Below, piece by piece: positions 52,794 through 61,571 of a stretch of 64,000 nucleotides of DNA (position 1 is the stretch's first letter; every line of letters begins with the position of its first letter). The stretch spans positions 1 to 64,000 of the forward strand of contig NZ_JMTB01000121.1 in NCBI RefSeq assembly GCF_000734965.1. The letters run 5' to 3'. The stretch is from Trabulsiella guamensis ATCC 49490 (lineage in GTDB: Bacteria; Pseudomonadota; Gammaproteobacteria; Enterobacterales; Enterobacteriaceae). The position numbers and the translations under genes are program-made. The notes under the pieces were generated by a model. It was not told where the DNA came from, searched no databases, and saw nothing but the letters and a program-made list of their open reading frames with translations.

Positions 52794-53528
52794 ATGAGGT
52801 TTGATATAGAAGGATTTATTACTTTTGACACCGAGGATGCCACACTCGTTAACGTGTTGACCGGGGACTGCATTGAATTATCGCAGACGTCTACTCGCCT
52901 GCTGACGGAATTGCTTAATCATCACGGCGATCTCCTGTCAAGAAACGAAATCTTCCAGTCAGTGTTTGATAAATATGGCGCACGTGCGTCAAACAGCAAC
53001 CTGAATCAATATATTTCTACGCTGCGCAGAAATCTGTGCGATCTGGGCGTGGAAAAAGAAATCATCGTCACAGTACCGCGTATCGGATTTAAAATATCTG
53101 AAGAGGCGATTATCAATAATGACCGTGAGTACAAAACCCCTTGTCTGGAAGAGAAAACGCCTGACGTCTCACCCCCTTATCAAAAGTGGCGATACCGGCC
53201 AGTGCTCATCAGAGCGCTCATTGTGGCATTTGCCATTGTAGTACTGGGTATTAACCTTGATATCGGTCGGGCAGATGCCGACACCCAGGAAATTGTGCAG
53301 GATAAATGTCAGTTCTTTTTATCTCCCGCGCTTTCGATGAAAGACGTCGCGGACAGCTTTGCTTTAGCATCGCAACCATTAGACTGTTCTTCTATTAAAG
53401 AAGTTTATGTTTATCGACAGCAGATAAAAAGCAGCTTAGGGAATTATATCCAGTTGTTGATTGTTGAATGTAAGAAGAGTAAAAGCAACTGCGTCAGTTT
53501 TTACATCAGAGAGCAGGGCAATGTTTAA
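52794..53528 (+). CDS. ToxR/CadC-type membrane-bound transcription regulator
   Basis: 244 residues. Residues 1-105 are an OmpR-type winged helix without a receiver domain (ELSQTSTRLLTELLNHHGDLLSRNEIFQSV, recognition helix SNSNLNQYISTLRRNL, wing TVPRIGFKIS). One membrane span at about 137-155 (VLIRALIVAFAIVVLGI) and a short periplasmic tail of ~85 residues with four cysteines (KCQFF, DCSS, ECKK, NCVS) follow, so DNA binding may answer to periplasmic conditions or redox. The ATG follows a perfect AAGGAGGT. It overlaps the next gene by eight bases, the arrangement of MarT-FidL and ToxR-ToxS-like pairs. Confidence 0.88.
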   Translation: MRFDIEGFITFDTEDATLVNVLTGDCIELSQTSTRLLTELLNHHGDLLSRNEIFQSVFDKYGARASNSNLNQYISTLRRNLCDLGVEKEIIVTVPRIGFKISEEAIINNDREYKTPCLEEKTPDVSPPYQKWRYRPVLIRALIVAFAIVVLGINLDIGRADADTQEIVQDKCQFFLSPALSMKDVADSFALASQPLDCSSIKEVYVYRQQIKSSLGNYIQLLIVECKKSKSNCVSFYIREQGNV

Positions 53529-53988
53529 ACGAATCATAACGGTTATCGTTTTCGTGATCATCATGCTGATCGTTTCAACCGCGCTTTATGCCAGGCATTC
53601 CAGTTTTTCATGTATATCGCAATTTTCTATTGTGCGGAACATCAATACAGTTAATACTCGTGCAGAAGGTTTCGCTTTTTTTGATCTCAGTGATGATCAT
53701 TTGCTTATCAATATTGATGGCTTACTCACCCAGAACAATAAGAAGTATATTATCTCGCGAACGGTTAGCGTGAAATATAAAAGTTATAATATTAATGCGA
53801 ATTTATATAAAATATTGCATGTCAGGATGACTCGTGATGACTCTGATAATGTGAATGATAAGATTGCTAACGGCTTATTATTCAACGAGGGAGGAGAGGG
53901 AAAACTCATTTTTATTAAAAAGATAAATGATGACATGATCTTATTTGGTAACCACACATTTCCGCAGTATGGTTGCAAGCGACGTTAA
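53521..53988 (+). CDS. FidL-like partner of the ToxR-type regulator
   Basis: 155 residues from the ATG at 53521, which overlaps the stop of the upstream gene (ATGTTTAA). One N-terminal membrane anchor (IITVIVFVIIMLIVSTALYA), then a periplasmic domain of ~130 residues with two cysteines, one near the start (FSCIS) and one at the end (YGCKRR), which could form a disulfide. Sequence and partner fit the FidL family linked to MarT in Salmonella SPI-3. By analogy with ToxS it would modulate the regulator's periplasmic domain. The function is inferred from position. Confidence 0.75.
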   Translation: MFKRIITVIVFVIIMLIVSTALYARHSSFSCISQFSIVRNINTVNTRAEGFAFFDLSDDHLLINIDGLLTQNNKKYIISRTVSVKYKSYNINANLYKILHVRMTRDDSDNVNDKIANGLLFNEGGEGKLIFIKKINDDMILFGNHTFPQYGCKRR

Positions 53989-54039
53989 ACCGTGTGGTTT
54001 TGCTTAAGTGGAGTATAAAATAAGTTAAATTTCTTAATT

Positions 54040-55215
54040 ATGATGAACATAAACCTCATAGAATCGTTGGCTTGCATCTCTAAAATAATAGACATGATCA
54101 ACCCCAGACTGAACTTACATCATGTCAGAACGGCATTTATTGCCTGGCATTTAGCCCGGGAATCCCATTTTTCTCTGGCGCAGTGCCGTAAAACCTTACT
54201 GGCGGCACTTCTTCATGATATTGGCGGTCTGGATGAGGAATCGCGGCTGCAGCCACTCAGCTATTATGATAATGAACTTAATGATCACGCGGTGATTGGC
54301 GGGGAACTGTTGGCCAGTGTTCCCTTACTGAACCCATTGCAGCGTATCGTGCGTTATCATCATACCCGCTGGCAGGAAGGTAAAGGCGAATATGTGAATG
54401 GCGAAAAAGTGCCGAAAGAGAGTCATATTATTTATCTTGCGGATCGCATCGATGTGCTGGTGGCGCGTTATAGAAAAGAAGATCTGCTCTCGGAAAGAGA
54501 AGCAATCACTCAAGTTATTCTCGATGGGGAAACTTCACTTTATAAACCAGAATATATCACTGCATTCAGAAAAATATCCGCTTGTGAACATTTCTGGCTC
54601 ATGATGACGTCGACCGATTTCGATGATTACATCAAAGAAATACCCCGCATTCACAATGATGCGATTTCATTACATAACTTTCGTGATATCGCCGGGATGC
54701 TGGCGTTTGTCATTGATGGCTTTAGTCAACACGGCGTGCAGCACTCTCTGGTGATCGGCAGGATATCGGGTTATCTGGCAAGAGAGATGGGCATTGCGCC
54801 TGTGCAGTGCCTGAAAATTGAAATCGCCGGGCTGCTGCATAACCTGACCTCCCTGGCGCTGTGCGCCGCGCCAGCCCACACCGGTGATGAAAATGTGGTC
54901 TGGGAAGTGCTTTCGCCCATTGAGGCCATCAGTGATATTGCCAGCTGGTGCCGGCGTCAGAAAGAAGAAGATGTCGCTTCTGCAAATCACCCCGAAGTGA
55001 AGATCCTGAAAGCCAGTATTTATCTGGCGTCGCTATTGCCGGAAGTGACGTTGTTAACAGAGTTCAATGCGCGTGTCGGGGAATCGGCGGAGATCGCGCC
55101 GGAACTGACGGAACTGGTCCGCCAGCACAGCGCGACGTTACTACAAATTTTTAATGAATCTGTTCGTGAGCGGCTCACGCTGGTACAACATATCAATCAG
55201 CTGAGCAGGCACTAA
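54040..55215 (+). CDS. HD-GYP-like signalling protein with a second, degenerate HD domain
   Basis: 391 residues. The first half has the HD phosphohydrolase ligands: His28, His59-Asp60 (LLHDIGG), His83, His107-His108. The stretch HHTRWQEGKGEYVNGEKVP takes the place of HHExxDGxGYP; the GYP is replaced, so c-di-GMP phosphodiesterase activity is doubtful but an HD hydrolase core remains. The second half repeats the pattern (HSLVIGRISGYLAREMG, then LLHNLTS) with HN in place of HD, so it is probably non-catalytic. No membrane segment. It follows the ToxR/FidL pair by 51 bases and its stop overlaps the stop of the ketoreductase gene on the other strand. Confidence 0.8.
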   Translation: MMNINLIESLACISKIIDMINPRLNLHHVRTAFIAWHLARESHFSLAQCRKTLLAALLHDIGGLDEESRLQPLSYYDNELNDHAVIGGELLASVPLLNPLQRIVRYHHTRWQEGKGEYVNGEKVPKESHIIYLADRIDVLVARYRKEDLLSEREAITQVILDGETSLYKPEYITAFRKISACEHFWLMMTSTDFDDYIKEIPRIHNDAISLHNFRDIAGMLAFVIDGFSQHGVQHSLVIGRISGYLAREMGIAPVQCLKIEIAGLLHNLTSLALCAAPAHTGDENVVWEVLSPIEAISDIASWCRRQKEEDVASANHPEVKILKASIYLASLLPEVTLLTEFNARVGESAEIAPELTELVRQHSATLLQIFNESVRERLTLVQHINQLSRH

Positions 55216-55949
55216 ACAGATAAACCACCATCAATCACCAGCGTCTGTCCGGTGACATAACCGCTTCCTTCCCCGACCAGAAATGCCGTCGCCTGCACCA
55301 CATCCTGCATACGTCCGAGACGACGCAGCGGAATGTGCTGCCGCAACGCTTTCAGTTTCGTTTCCGGAATGGCCTGCACCATGTCGCCTTCAATCAGTCC
55401 CGGCGCCAGGCAGTTGACCCGGATGCCAAATCGCCCAACCTCCAGCGCCAGGGAGTGCGCCAGACCAATCATCGCCGCCTTGCTGGCTGCATAGGCTGTC
55501 TGTCCGCTGTTGCCTTTAAGCGCCGACACGGACGACATCAGCACAATGGCGCCGCTTCCCTGCGTCATCATCGCCGGAAGCAGATGCCGGTTCCAGTTAA
55601 CGATAGATATCAGGTTATTACCCAGCACTTCATGCCAGTCTTTCGCATTCTGATGAATATGCAGCGCATCAAGGGTCATTCCCGCGTTATGGACAATGGC
55701 GGCTGGCGCGCCGAACTCTCGAATGAGTGACGTCGCGACCTGCTCCACTCGTGTTTCATCGGTGCCATCGCAGCAAAGTCCTTTAACCCAGGTGGCGGCG
55801 CGCTGGCTTCTGGCGAGTGCCAGCGTATGGGCGATGCCCGTCTCGCTGCGCCCTGTAAAGGCGATATTCCACTCCGGCAGCAGGTGTGTCACCAGCGCCT
55901 GACCGATCCCCCGACTGCCGCCAGTAATCAACATCCATTTTCGTGTCAT
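55212..55949 (-). CDS. 3-oxoacyl-ACP reductase-like SDR enzyme (FabG-like)
   Basis: 245 residues from the ATG at 55949. NAD(P)H-binding TGGSRGIG (residues 9-16), the HNAG strand, catalytic Ser in LMSSVSALKGN and the YAASK Tyr/Lys pair, ending VTGQTLVIDGG: a classical short-chain dehydrogenase of the FabG group. It would reduce the ketoacyl-ACP made by the ketosynthase. It starts one base after the acyl carrier protein stop, and is the last gene of the operon visible here. It is additional to the housekeeping fabG, which is elsewhere in enterobacteria. Confidence 0.9.
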   Translation of the reverse strand: MTRKWMLITGGSRGIGQALVTHLLPEWNIAFTGRSETGIAHTLALARSQRAATWVKGLCCDGTDETRVEQVATSLIREFGAPAAIVHNAGMTLDALHIHQNAKDWHEVLGNNLISIVNWNRHLLPAMMTQGSGAIVLMSSVSALKGNSGQTAYAASKAAMIGLAHSLALEVGRFGIRVNCLAPGLIEGDMVQAIPETKLKALRQHIPLRRLGRMQDVVQATAFLVGEGSGYVTGQTLVIDGGLSV

Positions 55950-55950
55950 A

Positions 55951-56202
55951 TTAGCCCGCCATCTGCTTTTCAATCGCCTGGCACAATTCCCGCAGCGTCA
56001 TATGCGGGTTCTGTATGAACATCTCCGCCGTCAGCGTTACCGAAAACTCCCGCTTCGCCAGCACCATCAGCTCAACATAGTCGAGACTGTCCAGCTCCAG
56101 CGCTGGCAGGGTGGTATCGGGGGTCAATGCCTCTGGCTCCAGATCTTTGGCGTCGCAAATCATGTCGCTGATTTTGGCGTAAATCATCTCGTATTGACTC
56201 AT
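55951..56202 (-). CDS. Acyl carrier protein
   Basis: 83 residues with the phosphopantetheine serine at Ser39 in ELDSLDYVEL, a variant of the usual DSL-x-x-VE motif. Acidic and helical as ACPs are. It would carry the growing acyl chain between the ketosynthase, dehydratase and ketoreductase encoded beside it. AAGGAG precedes the start; it is 15 bases after the dehydratase gene. Not the housekeeping AcpP, which has the motif GADSLDTVEL. A phosphopantetheinyl transferase is not seen in the window, so AcpS or a gene outside must load it. Confidence 0.92.
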   Translation of the reverse strand: MSQYEMIYAKISDMICDAKDLEPEALTPDTTLPALELDSLDYVELMVLAKREFSVTLTAEMFIQNPHMTLRELCQAIEKQMAG

Positions 56203-56217
56203 GGCAATCTCCTTGCT

Positions 56218-57003
56218 TTATTGCGCGCCAATGGGCCCCACTTTAAGGGTGATGGCGCTGCTGATGTTATGGTGTAAAAAACGGGTCTGGTTGGCGATGC
56301 GCACAATCGCTCCGTGCTGAAGGTCGCCGACCACCAGCGCCGGTAAGGTCTCGATCTCAAGAGCGGCCGGTAGCGTATCCGCCTGCCAGGGTGCCAGTAA
56401 CTGGCTGTCGAAAATAACCTCCTGATGGGTTTGCACCACCGGATAACACGACAGCAGCGAGGACAGCGTGTCGCAGTGCGGCTGCAGGGCGGCGATAGCG
56501 TCCTGACGAAGCACGCTGTTGTCCTGAATAAGATGACGAAACAACAGCGCATCCAGAAAATGCCACTGTTGCGCCGTTGGCAGTAGCGGCACAAATTTCG
56601 TCTGCAACGCGGCCAGCGTGGCGCCACCCAGTACCGCCCGATGTCTGATTTCGGAAGGCGGAAAGTGGGTCTGCGGGGTGAGCTGACAGGAGAGAAAAAT
56701 CTGCCCGGCGAGGATGTCGGTGACCACTGCGGCGCCTTTTCTGGCGCTGTCGTGTGTCAGGAGATACGTCGTGTCATGCAACAGCGGTCGGCGCAAACGC
56801 ACGGTACAACTCAGGTACGGGGCGTGCGCCACCTCATGGCTCAGCGAGCGTTTTACATCCAGCAATGCCAGCATGCCGTGAACGCTCAGCGCGGTCCCGC
56901 CCTGCGCTTTCACCCACGCTTCATCAAAATGCACCGGGTTGTAATCCCCGGAAAACGCCGCCCAGCGGTGGGCATCGTCAAGGGTGTAGTAAAGCGGCGT
57001 CAT
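56218..57003 (-). CDS. MaoC-type hot-dog dehydratase
   Basis: 261 residues. The MaoC signature AFSGDYNPVHFDEAW (Asp20, His25) marks a hydratase/dehydratase active site, as in R-specific enoyl-CoA hydratases. The second half (about 135-261) has no catalytic motif I recognise; its strands (VGDLQHGAIVRIANQTRFL) may be a second, non-catalytic hot-dog or a partner-binding domain. In this operon it should remove water from 3-hydroxyacyl-ACP to give the 2-enoyl product. Its start overlaps the ketosynthase stop by ATGA. No enoyl reductase is seen, so the product may stay unsaturated or even polyene-like. Confidence 0.82.
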   Translation of the reverse strand: MTPLYYTLDDAHRWAAFSGDYNPVHFDEAWVKAQGGTALSVHGMLALLDVKRSLSHEVAHAPYLSCTVRLRRPLLHDTTYLLTHDSARKGAAVVTDILAGQIFLSCQLTPQTHFPPSEIRHRAVLGGATLAALQTKFVPLLPTAQQWHFLDALLFRHLIQDNSVLRQDAIAALQPHCDTLSSLLSCYPVVQTHQEVIFDSQLLAPWQADTLPAALEIETLPALVVGDLQHGAIVRIANQTRFLHHNISSAITLKVGPIGAQ

Positions 57004-58253
57004 TGCGGCTTCTCCAGAATCAGCGCCGCATTCGCCCCGCCAAAACCAAAACTCAGGTTCAGCGTCCGGTGAAGATCACCATGGCGATGACCGTCAACGA
57101 TATAGTCGAGATCGCAAAGCGGATCGGCCTGCCGGAAATTCGCCGTGGCGGGCATGATGCTGTTTGCAATGGCCTGCAGACAAACAATGCTTTCGAAGCT
57201 GCCCGCCGCTGAGATCAAATGCCCCGAGTAAGATTTGGTGCTGGAGACCGGGATCTGATACGCCGCGTCACCGAGAGCCATCTTCAGCGCCTGCGTTTCG
57301 TTGATATCATTCAGCGGCGTCGAGGTGCCGTGGGCGTTGATATAGTCGAGTTGTTGCGGCTCCAGCCCCGCCTGTTGCAGCGCATGGGTAATGGTCTGCA
57401 CGCGGGCGAGGCAATCGTCAGCCGGAGAGGTGAAGTCCCAGGCGTCGGAAAAGTTGGCGTAACCGGTGATTTCGCCAAGGATCGTCGCCCCGCGTGCCAG
57501 TGCGCTTTCGCGCTCTTCGAGGCACAGCACCGCCGCACCTTCCGAGAGTACAAACCCGCTGCGTTCGGCACTGAACGGGCAGTTTGCCCGCTGCGGATCC
57601 TCCTTTTCTTTGCTTAACGCCCCCAGCACATCAATGTTCCACACCGCGCAGGTACTGGTGAGCGACTCCCCGGCGCCTGCCAGCATCATGCTGGCTCTGC
57701 CGCTGCGGATCACCTCAAACGCATCGCCAGTCGCGATGGTACCGGTGGCGCAGGCGGCAATCACCGTATTCTGATAACCATTCAGTCCCCAGAACTGACT
57801 GCACGCGGCGGTTGCGACGCTGGGCATGGAGTAAAAACAGTTAAACGGCGAAGTCACTCCGGTGGTCGAAAATTCGTCAATGGCGTCGTAGTTTTCATCG
57901 AGCCCCGCCCAGCCGGTACCCATGATGACGCCACAGGCGAGGGGGTTATAAAAGGTCTGCGGCGGGGTCTCACCAAAGGCCATAGTCACCGCCTGACGCG
58001 CTGCGCCGAGCGTCAGGCGCGCAAAACGCGGAAGCCGACGGCGGATCGCGGCGGGAACGCCTTTCAGATCCGGCTCTTTATCCACAAAACCCAGAAAATG
58101 GGTATGGATGTTATGTGCGGTTTTATCGACGTAACGATAGCCGAGACGATTATCCATGATCGCCTGCCAGCTCTCTTCTGCCGTGTCGCCAAGCGGGGTG
58201 ATGGCGCCATAGCCGGTAACGACGACGCGCTTCAGTGCATTATTCATTGTCAT
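57000..58253 (-). CDS. Beta-ketoacyl-ACP synthase (FabF/KAS II-like)
   Basis: 417 residues, thiolase fold. Catalytic triad Cys168 (IAACATGT), His308 (INAHGTSTPLND) and His345 (SYSGHLISAAG), so it is a condensing enzyme, not a chain-length factor. It makes C-C bonds between acyl-ACP and malonyl-ACP. The N-terminus RVVVTGYGAITPLG is typical of FabF, but the FYSMPSVATAACSQFWGL region and others depart from housekeeping FabF. The start at 58253 lies 14 bases inside the outer-membrane factor gene. No malonyl-transferase is encoded nearby, so the general FabD may supply malonyl-ACP. Confidence 0.92.
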   Translation of the reverse strand: MTMNNALKRVVVTGYGAITPLGDTAEESWQAIMDNRLGYRYVDKTAHNIHTHFLGFVDKEPDLKGVPAAIRRRLPRFARLTLGAARQAVTMAFGETPPQTFYNPLACGVIMGTGWAGLDENYDAIDEFSTTGVTSPFNCFYSMPSVATAACSQFWGLNGYQNTVIAACATGTIATGDAFEVIRSGRASMMLAGAGESLTSTCAVWNIDVLGALSKEKEDPQRANCPFSAERSGFVLSEGAAVLCLEERESALARGATILGEITGYANFSDAWDFTSPADDCLARVQTITHALQQAGLEPQQLDYINAHGTSTPLNDINETQALKMALGDAAYQIPVSSTKSYSGHLISAAGSFESIVCLQAIANSIMPATANFRQADPLCDLDYIVDGHRHGDLHRTLNLSFGFGGANAALILEKPQ

Positions 58254-59637
58254 GATTCGTTATCCTGTATTGCGTTTCGCCACCCCCTTGCGCCAGCCAG
58301 AGTTGCAGGGTGGCGTAGAGGTAGTCGTATTGGGTTTGTGCGAGCGCGTTTTCGAGCGTCAGCAGATCGTCCTGCGCATCCAGCAGGGTCTGAAAATCCA
58401 CTGCGCCTTCGCGATAGCGGCTTTCGGTCAGCCGCAGGCGCTGCTGGCTGAGCGCCAGTGATTCATGCAGACGGGCCCGCTGAACTTCAGCGCTGAGCCG
58501 CTTTTCCATCGCGTTATCCACCTCGGCGAGCGCCGCATAGGCTGTGCTGCGAAAGGCAATCGCCGCCTGTTTCACCTGCAGATCTGCCTGCTTCACGGTG
58601 AGCGTCATGGTGTTCCACTGAATGAACGGCAGCGCCAGCGAACCGCCAACGGTACGAATGGGGTCACTGAACCACTGGCTGAAAATCTGGCTACCGGCGT
58701 TAAGCGCGGCATCCAGCGACAGCGACGGGTAAAAGCTCAGGCGCGAGGCGTCATACCCGGCGAGCGCAGCGCGCAGGCGCGATTCCGCGGCCTGAATATC
58801 CGGGCGTCGGGCTATGACTTTCAGCGGTGTTTTTTGCATTACCGGTACCCGCTGGCGGGCATCCAGTACTGTCGATTCATCCGCGTGTTGTTCCGCCGGG
58901 CGGTTCAGCAACAGCGCCAGCGCGTTGCGGCTGTTATCCCGCTGTTGCTCCAGCGCGCGAAGCTGGTTCTGGCGGCTGAGTAATGACTGCTGCGCCTGCA
59001 ACAGATCAAGCTGCCCGACTTTCCCGGCGCGGTACCATGAATCCACCAGTTGCACAGTCTGTTCTGAAATGGCGATCCCCGCCCGCTGGTTGCGGATTTG
59101 CTGGTTATACAAGGCGATGCTCCAGTAAAGCTGGGCAGTGGTGCCGATGGTCGACAGTACCGTCGCGTCATAATCCTGTTCGCTGGCCACTGCTTCCCAT
59201 TCGCTTTGTTCGCGGGTACGCGCCAGTTTCCCCCATAGATCAAGCTCATAACCGAGGGTGATGCCAGTGTTGTAGCTCTCCTGGGCAGTAGGGTTGCGGC
59301 GCAGGTTTCTGCTGTTGCTCGCCGAGCCTGAGACCGCCACGTCTGGCGTCAGGTTGGTACGGGTTAACCCGGCGGCGATCCGCGCCTGCTGGAGCGTAAT
59401 GGCTGCCGCGGCGAGATCGTTGTTACTTTCCAGCACTTGTTCGATCACCCGCGACAGACGGGGATCGTCAAATCGCTGCCACCAGTTTTGACAGGCATGT
59501 GTACTCTCAACGCCGGTCACCGGTTGCCACTGAGTGGGAAGCGACAACAACGGGCGCTGGTAGTCGCTGCGGGTGAAACTGCCGCAACTGGTCAGCAGAA
59601 GCAGAGCCGGGATGAGATAAGCGATTTTCGTCTTCAT
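58240..59637 (-). CDS. NodT/TolC-type outer-membrane efflux lipoprotein
   Basis: 465 residues. Lipoprotein signal MKTKIAYLIPALLLLTSC with Cys18 as the modified residue. Two OEP repeats (about 60-245 and 270-460) of long coiled helices: NWWQRFDDPRLSRVIEQVL, ALEQQRDNSRNALALLLNRP, SRLRAALAGYDASRLSFYPSLSLD, ESRYREGAVDFQTLLDAQ. It forms the trimeric outer-membrane channel used with MacA and MacB. Having its own channel means the system does not need the genomic TolC. Overlaps macB by ATGA and the ketosynthase by 14 bases. Confidence 0.93.
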   Translation of the reverse strand: MKTKIAYLIPALLLLTSCGSFTRSDYQRPLLSLPTQWQPVTGVESTHACQNWWQRFDDPRLSRVIEQVLESNNDLAAAAITLQQARIAAGLTRTNLTPDVAVSGSASNSRNLRRNPTAQESYNTGITLGYELDLWGKLARTREQSEWEAVASEQDYDATVLSTIGTTAQLYWSIALYNQQIRNQRAGIAISEQTVQLVDSWYRAGKVGQLDLLQAQQSLLSRQNQLRALEQQRDNSRNALALLLNRPAEQHADESTVLDARQRVPVMQKTPLKVIARRPDIQAAESRLRAALAGYDASRLSFYPSLSLDAALNAGSQIFSQWFSDPIRTVGGSLALPFIQWNTMTLTVKQADLQVKQAAIAFRSTAYAALAEVDNAMEKRLSAEVQRARLHESLALSQQRLRLTESRYREGAVDFQTLLDAQDDLLTLENALAQTQYDYLYATLQLWLAQGGGETQYRITNHDNE

Positions 59638-61568
59638 TCGCGGGCTAGTGCCTCAGTCGGATTGAGGCGGGCTGCTCTGCGCGCCGGGAAATAGCCAAAC
59701 GTCAGGCCGATCAATGCGGAAAACCCGCAGGCCATCACCACCGGAAACGCGGTGAAGACCATCGAAAACTCATCGGTGAAAAGGGAAAAGAGATTACCGG
59801 CGACCCAGGAGCCAATGACGCCGATAAGCCCGCCGAGGGCGCAGATCATCACCGCTTCGATCAGAAACTGGTTCATGATGTCCAGCGGACGCGCGCCGAC
59901 TGACAAACGGATGCCTATCTCATGCGTGCGCTCCGTTACTGACACCAGCATGATATTCATCACTCCCACGCCACCTACCAGCAGGGAGATCGCCGCAATG
60001 GTGGTGATCAGCAACGACATCGAGTCCGACGTTTTCTGCAGGGCGTTAGCCAGTTGATCGTCGGTCTGGGTAAAGAAATCCTTTTTACCGTGCTCGCGCA
60101 AAATATGGCGTTCGACGCGCTGCGTCGCTTCCTGCGGCGTCAGGGTCTCCTGAAAACGCAGAATGATGGCTTCGAGCGGCTTTTCACCAGTGATGCGATG
60201 CTGGAGTGAGGTATGTGGCACCCACGCCGCCATGTACCCGCCCACCACTTTCGGACCGGGTTTTACCGCAACGCCAATCACTCGCCACGGCGCACCGGCA
60301 ATCTGCACGATTTGCCCGAGCGGATCTTCGCCGCCCGGAAAGAGCGTATCGCGCCCGGTTTCATCAAGGATCAGCACTGGTTCGCCTTCAGCGACATCGC
60401 GGGCGGTAAAGCCATTGCCCTGCACAAAGCGCAGCCCCTGCAATGGGAAATAGTCCTGCGAAACGCCGGAGAGCATCATTGACGAGTCGAGGCCGTTGCG
60501 TACAGCGAGCGTCATGCTACTGACCATTGGCGACACGCCCAGGATCCACGGCAGTTTTTGCAGACTACTGACGTCATCCATCGACAGCGCGCGCTCCATA
60601 TCCGGGCGCTTGTTTCCCCAGCCGGTGCCGGGGCGGATCTCAAGCGTGGTGTTGCCGAGCTTGCCGATCTCACTCATTATCGCCTGCCGTGCGCCTTCGC
60701 CCACCGCCATCGACGACACCACGGACGAAATACCGATGATGATCCCCAGCATCGAGAGAAACGCGCGCATCCGGTGACCGAGCAGGGAACGCCACGCCAT
60801 ACGAACTGACTCGTGGATGCTGCGCCCCAGTGAAGCGCGCCCGTTATCCTGTTCAGGCAGCGTAACCGCGTTGTTCACGGCTTCTGTCTGCCGGATGTCA
60901 GCCACGATGCGGCCATCGCTGATCTCAACAATGCGTTGCGCCTGCGAGGCGATGTCGCGATCGTGGGTCACGATGATCACCGTATGGCCCGAGGCGTGGA
61001 GCTGGTGGAGCACCGCCATCAGCGCTTTGCCGTTGACGCTGTCGAGCGCCCCGGTGGGTTCATCCGCCAGAATCACCTGCGCGCCGTTGATCAGCGCCCG
61101 GCAGATGCTCACCCGCTGCTGCTGGCCGCCGGAAAGTTGTGCCGGGCGATGCTGGAGACGGTCTTCCAGACCGAGTTTTTGCGCCAGTGCCTGGGTGCGG
61201 GAAACGCGTTGCGCTTCCGGCATGGCGGTATACAGCGCCGGAATGGCGATGTTTTCTTCAGCGGTCAGGTAGGGCATCAGATGGTAGCGCTGGAAAATAA
61301 AGCCCAGGTAACGGCTGCGCAGTTCGGCAAGCCGCAGACTGCTGGCGTTGTGCACCGCCGTGCCGTTGATGATGACTTCACCGGCGGTGGGCTTGTCCAG
61401 GCAGCCGATGATATTCATCAGCGTTGATTTTCCCGAGCCGGACGCACCGACAATCGCCACCATTTCTCCCGCGGCGATCGACAGCGAAATGTCGGTCAGT
61501 ACCGGGATTTTTTGTGTTCCGGCAGAGAATTCACGATACACATGGCGCAGGGCGATGATCGGTTCCAT
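59634..61568 (-). CDS. MacB-type ABC exporter
   Basis: 644 residues, near the 648 of E. coli MacB. N-terminal ATPase: GASGSGKST (Walker A), LSGGQQQRVSICRAL, ILADEPTGALD (Walker B) and VTHD. A membrane span near 270-295, a large periplasmic domain (about 295-520), then three C-terminal spans (LLITTIAAISLLVGGVGVMNIMLVSVTERTHEIGIR is the MacB hallmark). It drives export of macrolides, lipopeptides, siderophores or peptide toxins from the periplasm through MacA and the outer-membrane channel. Not the housekeeping macB locus, judged by neighbours. Confidence 0.93.
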   Translation of the reverse strand: MEPIIALRHVYREFSAGTQKIPVLTDISLSIAAGEMVAIVGASGSGKSTLMNIIGCLDKPTAGEVIINGTAVHNASSLRLAELRSRYLGFIFQRYHLMPYLTAEENIAIPALYTAMPEAQRVSRTQALAQKLGLEDRLQHRPAQLSGGQQQRVSICRALINGAQVILADEPTGALDSVNGKALMAVLHQLHASGHTVIIVTHDRDIASQAQRIVEISDGRIVADIRQTEAVNNAVTLPEQDNGRASLGRSIHESVRMAWRSLLGHRMRAFLSMLGIIIGISSVVSSMAVGEGARQAIMSEIGKLGNTTLEIRPGTGWGNKRPDMERALSMDDVSSLQKLPWILGVSPMVSSMTLAVRNGLDSSMMLSGVSQDYFPLQGLRFVQGNGFTARDVAEGEPVLILDETGRDTLFPGGEDPLGQIVQIAGAPWRVIGVAVKPGPKVVGGYMAAWVPHTSLQHRITGEKPLEAIILRFQETLTPQEATQRVERHILREHGKKDFFTQTDDQLANALQKTSDSMSLLITTIAAISLLVGGVGVMNIMLVSVTERTHEIGIRLSVGARPLDIMNQFLIEAVMICALGGLIGVIGSWVAGNLFSLFTDEFSMVFTAFPVVMACGFSALIGLTFGYFPARRAARLNPTEALARE

Positions 61569-61571
61569 GGC

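Noticed and set aside
55212-58253. Housekeeping fatty acid synthesis (fabG-acpP-fabF)
   Set aside because: The housekeeping genes are ordered plsX-fabH-fabD-fabG-acpP-fabF and have different ACP and FabF sequences; this set lacks fabH/fabD and is embedded in an export operon.
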